A stretch of 64,000 bases of DNA from Pseudomonadota bacterium (GTDB lineage: Bacteria; Pseudomonadota; Alphaproteobacteria; Caulobacterales; Caulobacteraceae). The stretch covers positions 1 through 64,000 of the forward strand of contig JAEYAO010000066.1 of assembly GCA_023456105.1 (NCBI GenBank), read 5' to 3'. The notes beneath the pieces are model-generated. The model searched no databases. It had not been told where the DNA came from and was given only the letters and a program-made list of their open reading frames with translations. This document shows positions 24,951 through 35,360 of the stretch, piece after piece. Both the position numbers and the translations under genes were made by a program. The first letter of the stretch is position 1. Each line of letters starts with the position of its first letter.

Positions 24951-25625
24951 TCAGTTGGTGGAGGCGCGCTGTTCGATCGAGATCAGGCTCGACAGCGGCA
25001 TGATGGAGTTGCCGATGGTGACGTAGGGCTGGCCGTCGTAGAGCTCGACGCCGGTGACCTGGCCCTGGATCAAGGCCTGGCTGGTCACGGCCTTGCCGGC
25101 GGCGTCGGTTGCGGTGATCTTGAGGGTGTAGACGCCGCCGTCGTCGGCCTGACCGCCGCCGGTGGTCTTGCCGTCCCATGTGAAGGCGTGGACGCCCGAG
25201 GTCTTGTCGGGCGCGTCGCCTGACCAGACCACCTGGCCGGCGCCGTTGACCACCTGCAGCGTCGCTTTGGAGGCGTTGGCGGCCAGCTCGTAGTTCCACT
25301 CGGCCTTGCCATCGGTCAGCTCGGTGGCGGCCCAGACCCCGGTCGCGTCCTTGCCGATGTAGGCGGCCGCGTCCGACAGGCCGCCGGCCTGCTGGCCGCC
25401 CAGCAGGCTCTTCAGCAGGGTGTTGGTCAGCAACTGCTGCTCGACGCCGGCCATCTGGGTCAGCTGTGCGGTGAACTCGTTGGAGTCGACCGGCGACAGC
25501 GGATCCTGGTTCTTCAGCTGGGTGGTCAGCAGGCTGAGAAAGGTCTCGAAGTTGGAGGCCAGGCTCTTCGTGCCCGAAGAGATGGTTCCGGCGGCGGCGG
25601 ATGCGGTGGTGACGGAGTCGACCAT
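24951..25625 (-). CDS. flgD: Flagellar hook assembly scaffold FlgD
   Basis: The hook-cap protein that lets FlgE subunits polymerise. The N-terminal signature is FETFLSLLTTQLKNQDPLSPVDSNEF, followed by QMAGVEQQLLTN; the C-terminal half is an Ig/tudor-like domain (WNYELAANASKATLQVVN). 224 residues. The GAGGAAC Shine-Dalgarno overlaps the fliK stop, suggesting coupled translation. Confidence 0.94.
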   Translation of the reverse strand: MVDSVTTASAAAGTISSGTKSLASNFETFLSLLTTQLKNQDPLSPVDSNEFTAQLTQMAGVEQQLLTNTLLKSLLGGQQAGGLSDAAAYIGKDATGVWAATELTDGKAEWNYELAANASKATLQVVNGAGQVVWSGDAPDKTSGVHAFTWDGKTTGGGQADDGGVYTLKITATDAAGKAVTSQALIQGQVTGVELYDGQPYVTIGNSIMPLSSLISIEQRASTN

Positions 25626-25630
25626 GTTCC

Positions 25631-27076
25631 TCAGACCCTCAGATCGACGCGCTCGCGCGCCAGTGACAGGTTGATCCAGGCGCCCGGCGGGGGCGTCGCG
25701 ACGACATCGGCCTCGGCCGCCAGGCGCGAGGCGCTTCCGAACAGGGAGGCGCGGCCGCGCCGCTCGAAGCCTTCCCCGAATCCTCCGCCGCGCGCGTCCT
25801 CGCGGTGCGAGAAGTCGAGGCCGTCGCCGGCGATCTGGAAGCCGGCGTCCTGCAGCTGACGACGCAGCTCATCGGCGCGGCCGCGCAGGTCCGTGGCGGC
25901 GGCGGGATTGTCGAAGGCCAGGCGCGCGGCGAGCTGACCCGTTTCGTCGATCTCCAGGCTGACCTCGACGCGGCCAAGGTCTTCGGGTGTCAGCACCATG
26001 TCGAAGCGCGTCGACCGGCCTTCCAAGCGTGCGGCGATCTGGGCGGCGAGGCGCGTCGTGGTCTCGATCGTCGCCTGCGACAGCGTGGACATCATCCCCA
26101 GCGGAAAGGCGGGTGCGGCGGTCTGCGGGCCGGCGGCCGGAGCCGGGGCGGAAGCGGTCTGCGGGGGCGCGGCCGGATCGGTCGAGGGGGCTTGCGGGGC
26201 GGCGTCGGCCGGAGGGGGCGAGGCCGGACCCGCGGTCGCGCCCAAGAGCGCCTGCATGGCATCCCTGGGCGTGGGTTGGGGCGCGGGCTTGGGCGCGGCG
26301 TCGCTGCTTGCAGCGGCGGACGGCGAAGACGCGTCCTCAGGTTGAGCCGCGTTTGCAGCCGGCGCTTCGCTGCGCGTGTCGAGACGGTGCTCGACCGGGC
26401 CTTGCACTTGGGCGGTGGGCGTCGGGATGGTTGACGCCGGGTGGTCGGCGGACGTGCTCGACGTCTGCGGAGCCGGCGCGGCAGGCGAACCGGAGTCAGA
26501 CGTCACGGGCGCCGGGATCGCTTCCCCGAAAGGCTGCGTGGGCGACGGCGCGGGTGCGGCCTGCAGGTCGCCTGAGGCGGGCGGGTCGAACCGTGGCGTC
26601 ACGGCCGGGAGCGGATCGGCGTCGGTCGCGGCGATCTCGGCCCTCAACGACGGCTGTGACGCCGGAGCATCGGGGGGGACCGGAGCGGTGGGGGAGGGGA
26701 CGGGGGCTGCAACCACCGGCTGAGGGATGTCGGCGGTCACCGCCTCGACCGGAGACGCCGCTTCGGTTTCGGTCAGGTACGCGCCTGGAGCGTCCGAATC
26801 GGGTTCATCAACAGCGACGGCGGGCGCGGCGATCGCGGCGATCTGCGGCGGGGGCGCTGCGGGTGCGGCGTCAGTCGTCGCGACCTCTTCAGCAGCAGGG
26901 CTGCGCCGCGCGGACGGCGAGGGGGTCGTCTTGACGGCGGGGGCGACGGTTTCCGTTCCGTCGGTCTGCCCGGACAGCACCTGCGCGAAAGCGGCGCCGT
27001 TCCCGTCGGGAGCGGCGGGCGCGGCCGTCGTGGAGGCGGGCGCTGGAGGCGCAAAGGCGGCGATGGCGAGCGACAT
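25631..27076 (-). CDS. fliK: Flagellar hook-length control protein FliK
   Basis: A 481-residue Pro/Ala/Thr-rich molecular ruler with a conserved C-terminal export-switch domain (about residues 345-445): RFDMVLTPEDLGRVEVSLEI, then LRGRADELRRQLQDAGF. The long, low-complexity N-terminal part is normal for FliK. The start at 27076 is chosen because the sigma-54 promoter at 27145-27159 predicts transcription from about 27133; the upstream ATGs at 27130 and 27160 would lie at or before the transcript start. First gene of the operon. Confidence 0.85.
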   Translation of the reverse strand: MSLAIAAFAPPAPASTTAAPAAPDGNGAAFAQVLSGQTDGTETVAPAVKTTPSPSARRSPAAEEVATTDAAPAAPPPQIAAIAAPAVAVDEPDSDAPGAYLTETEAASPVEAVTADIPQPVVAAPVPSPTAPVPPDAPASQPSLRAEIAATDADPLPAVTPRFDPPASGDLQAAPAPSPTQPFGEAIPAPVTSDSGSPAAPAPQTSSTSADHPASTIPTPTAQVQGPVEHRLDTRSEAPAANAAQPEDASSPSAAASSDAAPKPAPQPTPRDAMQALLGATAGPASPPPADAAPQAPSTDPAAPPQTASAPAPAAGPQTAAPAFPLGMMSTLSQATIETTTRLAAQIAARLEGRSTRFDMVLTPEDLGRVEVSLEIDETGQLAARLAFDNPAAATDLRGRADELRRQLQDAGFQIAGDGLDFSHREDARGGGFGEGFERRGRASLFGSASRLAAEADVVATPPPGAWINLSLARERVDLRV

Positions 27077-27144
27077 GGGGGGCAGGCGGTCGATATGAAG
27101 AGTGAGGCGGCGCCTGCTGCGCCTGGGCATTCCCTCGTCCTGTC

Positions 27145-27159
27145 GCAAGCGGCGGGCCA
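27145..27159 (-). promoter_or_regulatory. fliK: Sigma-54 promoter for fliK-flgD-flgE
   Basis: On the minus strand TGGC-CCGCCGC-TTGC: the invariant GG and GC of the -24/-12 elements at exact spacing. The predicted transcript start is near 27133, leaving a leader of about 57 bases before the fliK ATG. Confidence 0.75.
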
Positions 27160-27240
27160 CATGCGGAAACGGCGCAAGTGACAGTTCTGGCTCAGCAAAA
27201 GCTGGAGAAGGCGCTGGAGGGGTGCGGGCGATCGGTCGCT

Positions 27241-27270
27241 TTTTGCCGCCCCGGCCGTCACCTTTTGCCG
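27241..27270. promoter_or_regulatory. Paired TTTTGCCG repeats, candidate FlbD (ftr-like) sites
   Basis: TTTTGCCGCC at 27241 and 27263, two helical turns apart, between the divergent sigma-54 promoters. In Caulobacter, FlbD binds ftr elements containing CGGCAAAA-like cores; assignment here is by resemblance. Confidence 0.4.
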
Positions 27271-27306
27271 CCTTGGCTGGTGGGTGGGGTCGCCGGCGTC
27301 ACCTGT

Positions 27307-27321
27307 TGGCCCGCCGTTTGC
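27307..27321 (+). promoter_or_regulatory. flgK: Sigma-54 promoter for flgK-flgL
   Basis: TGGC-CCGCCGT-TTGC with exact -24/-12 spacing, differing from the fliK promoter by one base. The predicted start is near 27333, giving a leader of about 138 bases to the flgK ATG. Confidence 0.75.
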
Positions 27322-27470
27322 GCGGGTGACAGCGCCATGTGGACTGCATCAGACCTATTTGCTCAAAAAAACAAGGGCTTGCCTGCGCCTGCTCGTGCGG
27401 GCGCTAGGCAGGATGTGCATGGCGGCGGGAACGGCTTGCCCGGCGCCCGCGACGGCAAGGGAGATCGCGC

Positions 27471-29594
27471 ATGTCGCTGACGTCCATCATGAACATCGCC
27501 AACTCGGGCATGCACGCGGCGCAGACGCAGCTGCGGGTGGTCTCCGACAACGTCGCCAACGTCAACACGCCCGGCTACGTCCGCAAGATCGCCGACCAGC
27601 AGTCCACCGCGACGCAAGGGGTCGGTTCGGGCGTCGAGGTGGCGCGCATCCGCCTGGCGACCGATCGGTTCCTGCAGGCCGCAAGCCTGAACGCCGGCGC
27701 CGAGGCGGGGCGGCAGGGCGTGCGCTACGAGCTGTTTGACCGCATTCAGATGCTGTTCGGCGATCCGAGCGGCGACAACAGCTTCTTTACGGGCGTCGAC
27801 GACCTGTTCGCGGCCTTTTCATCGGTATCGGAGAGCCCGACGTCCTCGCCCCTGCGTCAGGACATCCTGTACCAGGCCCAGGCCCTGTTCGATCAGGGCG
27901 CGGCCATCGGCAAGAACATCCAGGCGACGCGCGAGGAGGCGGACGGTCGGCTGCGCACGGCCGTGGACACCGCCAACGACCTGCTGAGCCAGATCGAGGA
28001 CCTCAACAAGACCATCGCGGCGGCGGCCGCCAGCGGCGACGACGCCACCGGTTCGCAGACCACCCAGGCCACCCTGCTGGGCCAGTTGTCGCAGTTGATG
28101 GACATCAAGGTGACGGGCCGCGCCAACGGCGGCGTGATGGTGCGGACCGGCACGGGCGCGCTGCTGGCCGGACAGGGACATGCAACGCTGGCCTATTCGC
28201 CGGCCGGTTCGATCGACGCGAACAGCGCCTTCAACGAGGTGTGGGTGACCGAGCCGGGCGGTCAGAAGCGGGCCCTGCTGGACTCCGTCGCTTCGGGCGA
28301 GATCAAGGGGCTGGTCGAACTGCGCGACGTGGACGCGCCGGCCGCGGCCGAGCGGCTGGGCGAGCTGATGGCCAAGGTCGCCGACGAACTGAACCGCGCC
28401 CACAACGCCAATGCGTCGGTTCCGGCGCCGACCAGCCTGACCGGCCGCAACACGGGTCAGTCCTGGGCCACGGCCATCGCCGGGTTCACCGGAACCACCA
28501 ACATCGTCACCACCAATGCGAGCGGCGTGGTGCAGCAGCGGGCCGAGATCGTCTTCGGCGCGGGCGGGGCCATCACCATCAACGGCGGAGCGTCCTCGGC
28601 GGCGAACTTCGAGGCCGATCTGGAGGCCGCGCTGGGCGGACAGGTGGATTTCCGGTTCCAGAACGGCACCATGAGCCTGACCAGCACGGGCGTGAACGGC
28701 ATCGCCATCGCTGACGACCCCACTGCGCCGGCCAGCAAGGTCGGCCGCGGCTTCTCGCACTTCTTCGGGCTGAACGATCTGGTCTCCACGACCCAACCGG
28801 CCTTTTACGAGACGGGCCTGAGCGGAACCTCGTCTCTCGGGCTCGCGGCGGGGGGAGCGCTGACGCTGCGCTTCACCGGGGAAAGCGGGGCCAGGCTGAA
28901 GGACGTGACCATCGCCGCCCCCGCCGGCGCGGCCACGGTGGACGACCTCTTGGCGGCGTTGAACAATCCGGCGACCGGCGCGGGCCGCTACGGCCAGTTC
29001 TCTCTGGATGCGGCCACCGGGGCCCTGACGTTCCAGGGCGCGGGGTCGCCGGCCCCGACCCTGTCGGTGCTGAACGACACCACCAGCCAGAGTCCCTCGG
29101 GCGTGTCGGTCAGCGCGCTGTTCGGCATCGGCGGCGGCGTGCGGGCGGCGCGAACGGGAGGCTTGAGCCTGCGCGCCGACATCCAGGCGGACTCGACGAA
29201 GCTGGCGCTGGCGCGGCTGAACCTCGGGGCGGCGGCGGGAACGCCGGCCCTGACCAGCAACGACGGCTCCGGGGCGTTGGCGCTGGCCGACGCGGGCAAG
29301 GCCACGGTGCGCTTCGATGGGGCCGGGGGATCGGTGGCGACATCGACCTCCATCACCCGCTACGCCGCCGACTTCTCGGGTGACATCGGCAGCAAGGCGG
29401 CCGCCGCCGAGACGCGCAGAAACAGCGCCGAGGCCCTGCTGACCGAGGCGCAGGCCCGACAGACCTCGCACGAGGGCGTCAATCTGGATGAGGAGCTGGT
29501 GATGATGACCACCTACCAGCAGGCCTTCAACGCCTCGGCCCGGCTGATCCAGGCGGCCAAGGACATGTACGACACCTTGCTGGGGATGATCTGA
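27471..29594 (+). CDS. flgK: Flagellar hook-associated protein FlgK (HAP1)
   Basis: Joins hook and filament. 707 residues: the N-terminal D0 helix is MNIANSGMHAAQTQLRVVSDN, then VANVNTPGYVRK and the early core RFLQAASLNAGAE; the C-terminal helix is GVNLDEELVMMTTYQQAFNASARLIQAAKDM. The middle is Ala/Gly/Thr-rich and variable. GGGAGA precedes the ATG. Its stop overlaps the flgL start (TGATG). Confidence 0.95.
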   Translation: MSLTSIMNIANSGMHAAQTQLRVVSDNVANVNTPGYVRKIADQQSTATQGVGSGVEVARIRLATDRFLQAASLNAGAEAGRQGVRYELFDRIQMLFGDPSGDNSFFTGVDDLFAAFSSVSESPTSSPLRQDILYQAQALFDQGAAIGKNIQATREEADGRLRTAVDTANDLLSQIEDLNKTIAAAAASGDDATGSQTTQATLLGQLSQLMDIKVTGRANGGVMVRTGTGALLAGQGHATLAYSPAGSIDANSAFNEVWVTEPGGQKRALLDSVASGEIKGLVELRDVDAPAAAERLGELMAKVADELNRAHNANASVPAPTSLTGRNTGQSWATAIAGFTGTTNIVTTNASGVVQQRAEIVFGAGGAITINGGASSAANFEADLEAALGGQVDFRFQNGTMSLTSTGVNGIAIADDPTAPASKVGRGFSHFFGLNDLVSTTQPAFYETGLSGTSSLGLAAGGALTLRFTGESGARLKDVTIAAPAGAATVDDLLAALNNPATGAGRYGQFSLDAATGALTFQGAGSPAPTLSVLNDTTSQSPSGVSVSALFGIGGGVRAARTGGLSLRADIQADSTKLALARLNLGAAAGTPALTSNDGSGALALADAGKATVRFDGAGGSVATSTSITRYAADFSGDIGSKAAAAETRRNSAEALLTEAQARQTSHEGVNLDEELVMMTTYQQAFNASARLIQAAKDMYDTLLGMI

Positions 29595-30580
29595 TGACCC
29601 GCGTCTCGACCATGGGCAACTACCAGTCCGCGCTGCTGGACCTGATGAAGGCGCAAGGCCGTCAGCAGCTGGCGCAGGAGCGGCTGGACAGCGAAAAGAT
29701 CGCCACCGACTCAAAGGGCTACGGCCGGTCGTCGCAGAACATCACGGCGCTGAAGGCGACGCAGAGCCGGCTAGCCGGCTTTGTCGCGTCGGGCGAGGCG
29801 GTGGAGGCGCGGCTGGCGTCGCAGGACATCGCCCTGAGCCGCGTCGGCGAAGGCGGCGCCGGGGCGCGAGAGTCCATCGCCACCGCCATTGCGGCCGGGC
29901 GGCTGGAAGGCCTCATGGCCGAGTTGCAGGGCCATTTCCAGACCATGCAGGCCGGCCTGAACTTCTCGCACCAGGGGCAGTATCTGCTGGGCGGCGGGCT
30001 GGGCGATGCACCGCCGGCGACGGCCGACAGCCTCGCCGCGCTCGCCGCCGCGCCGGACGTTGCGTCGGTCTTCGCCAACGATCGGCAGGCGCAAAAGTCC
30101 CGCATCGGCGAGTCCGCCACCCTGACCACCGGCTTTCTGGCGGATGATGTCGGGGCGGCGCTGACAGAGGTGTTTCGCAACATCCAAATCTATCAGAACG
30201 GCGATCCGGTCACCGTTGACGGCGTCACCTATACGCCGTCTGTTGTGCCACCCCGAACCACGGCCGCCGGCAACATAGACGGTTCTGCGTCGGACGAGGT
30301 CACGGCCTTTCTGACCAAGCAGATGCAGATGCTAGACAAGGCTAACGCTGCGGTGACGGTTGCAACGGCTCGCAACGGGTCGATGCAGAACCAGGTCGAG
30401 GACGCGCTGGCTGCGCACCAGGCGCAACAGACCTCGCTGACCAAGATGTTGGACACGAAGACCGGCTACGATCCGGCGCAGGCGATCACCGACCTTCAAC
30501 TGGCGGAGGTCGCCATTCAGGCGTCGGCGCAGGTGATCGTGTCGCTGAGGTCGACGTCTCTTCTGGACCTGCTGCGCTAA
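29594..30580 (+). CDS. flgL: Flagellar hook-filament junction protein FlgL (HAP3)
   Basis: A 328-residue flagellin-like junction protein. The N-terminal helix is YQSALLDLMKAQGRQQLAQERL; the C-terminal helix is DPAQAITDLQLAEVAIQASA, matching the flagellin D0/D1 pattern. Translationally coupled to flgK by a 1-base overlap. Confidence 0.9.
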   Translation: MTRVSTMGNYQSALLDLMKAQGRQQLAQERLDSEKIATDSKGYGRSSQNITALKATQSRLAGFVASGEAVEARLASQDIALSRVGEGGAGARESIATAIAAGRLEGLMAELQGHFQTMQAGLNFSHQGQYLLGGGLGDAPPATADSLAALAAAPDVASVFANDRQAQKSRIGESATLTTGFLADDVGAALTEVFRNIQIYQNGDPVTVDGVTYTPSVVPPRTTAAGNIDGSASDEVTAFLTKQMQMLDKANAAVTVATARNGSMQNQVEDALAAHQAQQTSLTKMLDTKTGYDPAQAITDLQLAEVAIQASAQVIVSLRSTSLLDLLR

Positions 30581-30618
30581 AAAGGCTTGCGGCCAAGCTG
30601 GACGACTCGCGGGTTCCC

Positions 30619-30633
30619 GAACATATAGGGAAC
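30619..30633. promoter_or_regulatory. SOS box (LexA site) of the rSAM-UdgX operon
   Basis: GAAC-ATATAGG-GAAC, an exact match to the alphaproteobacterial LexA consensus (GTTC-N7-GTTC on the other strand). It ends one base before the ATG of the radical SAM gene, so bound LexA would cover the start region. Confidence 0.72.
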
Positions 30634-30634
30634 A

Positions 30635-31878
30635 ATGGCGCAGATCGATCTCAGGCGAAAGCTGTCCGTCCTGGCCGACGCCGCCAAGTACGACGCCTCC
30701 TGCGCCTCGTCGGGATCGAGCAAGCGCGACTCGACGGGCGGCGGCAAGGGGATGGGCTCGACCGAGGGCATGGGCATTTGCCACGCCTACACGCCGGATG
30801 GGCGGTGCGTGTCCTTGCTCAAGATCCTTCTGACCAACTTCTGCATCTATGACTGCGCCTACTGCATCAACCGCGTATCGTCGAACGTGGAGCGGGCGCG
30901 GTTCAGCGTACAGGAGGTCGTTGACCTCACGCTGAACTTCTACAAGCGCAACTACATCGAAGGCCTGTTTCTGTCGTCGGGCATCATCCGCTCGGGCGAC
31001 TACACGATGGAGCAGCTGGTCCTGGTGGCCAAGACTTTGCGCGAGGTGCACGACTTTCGCGGCTACATCCACCTGAAGCTGATCCCGGAGGCCGACCCCA
31101 AGCTGGTGGAGGAGGCGGGGCTCTACGCCGACCGCCTCAGCGCCAACATCGAGCTGCCGCGGGACGAGGCGCTCGCGCGACTGGCGCCGCAAAAGGACGT
31201 GGGGGTCATCAAGAAGGCCATGGGGCAGGTGCGGCTCAAGGTCGAGGAGGCCAAGCCGCAGAAGCGCGAAAAAGCCCGCCCGCCGCGGTTCGCGCCCGGC
31301 GGTCAGAGCACCCAGCTGATCATCGGGGCGGACAGCGCGCCGGACACGGAGATCCTGGATCGCAGCGCCTCGCTGTACGGCGGTTATGGCCTGCGGCGGG
31401 TGTACTATTCGGCCTTCAGCCCGATCCCGGACGCCAGCTCCAGCCTGCCTTTGGCCAAGCCGCCCTTGATGCGCGAACACAGGCTCTATCAGGCCGACTG
31501 GCTGATGCGGTTCTACGGCTTCTCCGCGCCCGAGATCGGGGAGGCGGCGAAGGGCGGGATGCTGGACCTGGCGATCGATCCCAAGCTCGGCTGGGCGCTG
31601 AACCGGCGCGAGCAATTTCCGGTCGATGTGAACTTGGCGCCGCGCGAAATGCTGCTGCGCGTGCCGGGGCTCGGAGTGAAGTCGGTCGACAAGATCGTGT
31701 CGGTCCGGCGCTATCGCACCCTGCGGCTCGAGGACGTGGCGCGGCTGACGCGCTCGCTGGACAAGGTGCGGCCTTTCATCACCACGCTGGACTGGACGCC
31801 GGGCGGGCTGACCGACGCCGCCGACCTGCGCGCGCGCGTGGCGCCGGTGGCGGAGCCGCAGCAGCTGAGCCTGTTCTG

Positions 31879-31879
<1 letters not shown>
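30635..31879 (+). CDS. Putative DNA modification/repair radical SAM protein
   Basis: A 414-residue radical SAM protein of the family found linked to UdgX-type glycosylases. The cluster motif is C70-x3-C74-x2-C77 (FCIYDCAYC), preceded by GMGICHAYTPDGRCVSLLK. The C-terminal third has a helix-hairpin-helix DNA-binding segment (LLRVPGLGVKSVDKIVSVRR) and ends in a possible clamp-binding tail, QQLSLF. It overlaps the next gene by one base and is preceded by an SOS box, so a role in DNA damage repair is likely. The reaction is unknown. Confidence 0.88.
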
Positions 31880-33306
<1,427 letters not shown>

Positions 33307-33414
33307 GTCCTTGTTCGGACGACGCGAACGAAAAGGCGGGCGCTGCGTTCAGCAAGCCACGGGGACGCAAGCGCCGCCGTAGGCAACCGGGCCGTGGCTC
33401 GATAGAATGAGCGA

Positions 33415-34533
33415 ATGACCGGGGCGGATTTCGAGATCGAGGAAGCGCAGGGCGGGGCGGCCACCCTGCGGCTGAAGGGCGACTGGACCACCACCGGTGT
33501 TGGACGAATGTCCGATCGGCTGAACGCTGATCTCCGCGGGCGCGAGATCGCGGCGCTGGACGTCAGCGAACTGGGGCGGTTCGACACGGCCGGCGCCCTG
33601 GCGCTGGCGCAGGCCTCGAAGGGCGGCGTGCCGGACGGCGCCTGGGACGCGCGGCCCGAGGCCGGGCGCATCTACAAGATGGTCGAAAAGCTCGAGCGCA
33701 CCTCGACCAAGAAGCCCAGGGAAGCCGACCCCTTCACCCGCACCTTCGCCAAGGTCGGGCGCGGCGTCTACGACATCGGAGCCGAGACCATCCTGTCGTT
33801 CGCCTTTCTGGGGCGGCTGATGACGGCGGTGGTCGCCGCCCTGAAGCATCCGGGCCGCATCCGCTGGCCCGCCTGGGTCAGCCAGGCCGAGCGCGCCGGG
33901 CTGGACGCCATGCCGATCGTGGTGGTGACCAACTTCTTCATCGGGGCGGTGATCGCCTTTATCGGCGCGGACCTGCTGACTGACTTCGGCGCGGGCGTGT
34001 TCGCCGTGCAGCTGATCGGCGTGGCCGTTTTCCGCGAGTTCGCGGTGGTGATCACGGCGGTGCTGCTGGCCGGCCGCTCGGCCTCCGCCTTCGCCGCCGA
34101 GATCGGCTCCATGCGGATGAACCAGGAGGTGGACGCCATGCAGGTCATGGGCGTCAATCCGTTTCAGGCGCTGGTCATTCCCCGCCTGGCGGCGCTGGTG
34201 GTGATGCTGCCGCTGCTGACCTTCGTGGCCATGTTGGGGGGGCTGTTCGGCGGCGCCCTGGTGTGCTGGAGCCAGCTGAACCTGGGGCCCGCCTTCTTTG
34301 TGCAGCGCTTGAACGAAGATCCCATGATGGGCCAGCACCTGATGGTCGGCCTGATCAAGGCCCCGGTGTTCGCCATCGTCATCGCCGCCATCGGCGCGCG
34401 TCAGGGCATGGCGGTGGCCGGTGACGTCGAGAGCCTGGGCCGCCGGGTGACGGCGGCGGTGGTGCAGGCGATCTTCGCCATCATCTTCCTGGATGCGGTG
34501 TTCGCCCTGATCTTCCTGGAGCTGAACCTGTGA
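33415..34533 (+). CDS. mlaE: MlaE-family ABC permease with N-terminal STAS-like domain
   Basis: The permease of an MCE lipid transporter in the inner membrane, 372 residues. Residues about 1-80 form a STAS-like domain (LRLKGDWTTTGVGRM, EIAALDVSELGRFDTAGALAL). The MlaE permease follows with GSMRMNQEVDAMQVMGVNPFQALV and several membrane helices. First gene of a four-gene operon; its last four bases overlap the ATPase gene. Confidence 0.92.
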   Translation: MTGADFEIEEAQGGAATLRLKGDWTTTGVGRMSDRLNADLRGREIAALDVSELGRFDTAGALALAQASKGGVPDGAWDARPEAGRIYKMVEKLERTSTKKPREADPFTRTFAKVGRGVYDIGAETILSFAFLGRLMTAVVAALKHPGRIRWPAWVSQAERAGLDAMPIVVVTNFFIGAVIAFIGADLLTDFGAGVFAVQLIGVAVFREFAVVITAVLLAGRSASAFAAEIGSMRMNQEVDAMQVMGVNPFQALVIPRLAALVVMLPLLTFVAMLGGLFGGALVCWSQLNLGPAFFVQRLNEDPMMGQHLMVGLIKAPVFAIVIAAIGARQGMAVAGDVESLGRRVTAAVVQAIFAIIFLDAVFALIFLELNL

Positions 34534-35345
34534 GCGACGTGCAGGACGCCCCGGCGCAGGCTCAGAAGTCCGAAGCAGGAAAACCCGAGACCCTGATCGA
34601 GGTGCGCGGGCTGGTGAGCCGGTTTGGTGAGCGCACCATCCACGATGGGCTGGACCTGGATGTGGAACGCGGCGAGGTCCTCGGCGTGGTGGGCGGCTCG
34701 GGCACCGGCAAGACGGTGTTGCTGAACACCATTATCGGCCTGAAGGAGCCCGACGGCGGCGAAATCCGCCTGTTCGGCAACGACCGAGCGAACCTGACCA
34801 AGCAGCAGGCCGCCGACATCGAGATGCGCACCGGCGTGCTGTTCCAGCAGGGGGCGCTGTTCTCGTCGCTGAGCGTGCTCGAGAACGTGGCCTCGCCTTT
34901 GGTCGAACACACCGATCTGCCCAAAAGCCAGATCTACGAACTGGCCGAGATGAAGATCGCCATGGTGGGCCTCAAGCCCGAGGCGCGCTATCTGAAGCCG
35001 GCCGAACTGTCCGGCGGGATGCGCAAGCGGGTCGGCCTGGCGCGCGCCCTGGCGCTGGACCCCGAGCTGCTGTTCCTCGACGAGCCGACGGCGGGTCTGG
35101 ACCCGATCGGGGCGGCGGCGTTCGACGAGCTGATCCGCAACCTGTCGGACGACCTGGGGTTGACGGTCTTCATGATCACCCACGATCTCGATAGCCTGTA
35201 CGCCATCTGCGACAAGGTGGCGGTGCTGGCCGACAAGGGCATCGTCGCCAAGGCGCCGGTGCAGGAACTGGAACGATCCGACCATCCTTGGATCAAGGAA
35301 TACTTCCTGGGCCCGCGCGGACGCGCCGGGCAGAAGGCCGCCTGA
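34530..35345 (+). CDS. mlaF: MlaF-family ABC transporter ATP-binding protein
   Basis: Energises the MCE lipid transporter. 271 residues: Walker A GGSGTGKT (55-62), signature LSGGMRKRVGLARAL, Walker B LLFLDEPTAGLDP, H-loop ITHDLDS. The GTG start overlaps the mlaE stop. Confidence 0.94.
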   Translation: MSDVQDAPAQAQKSEAGKPETLIEVRGLVSRFGERTIHDGLDLDVERGEVLGVVGGSGTGKTVLLNTIIGLKEPDGGEIRLFGNDRANLTKQQAADIEMRTGVLFQQGALFSSLSVLENVASPLVEHTDLPKSQIYELAEMKIAMVGLKPEARYLKPAELSGGMRKRVGLARALALDPELLFLDEPTAGLDPIGAAAFDELIRNLSDDLGLTVFMITHDLDSLYAICDKVAVLADKGIVAKAPVQELERSDHPWIKEYFLGPRGRAGQKAA

Positions 35346-35360
35346 GGAGAGCGGATCGAA

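Larger units (their letters stand above)
27077..27470. other. Divergent flagellar promoter region
   Basis: The 394-bp gap between fliK (minus) and flgK (plus). It holds two near-identical sigma-54 promoters facing apart (27145-27159 and 27307-27321) and, between them, two TTTTGCCG repeats 22 bp apart that may be activator sites. No coding sequence is supported here. Confidence 0.75.
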
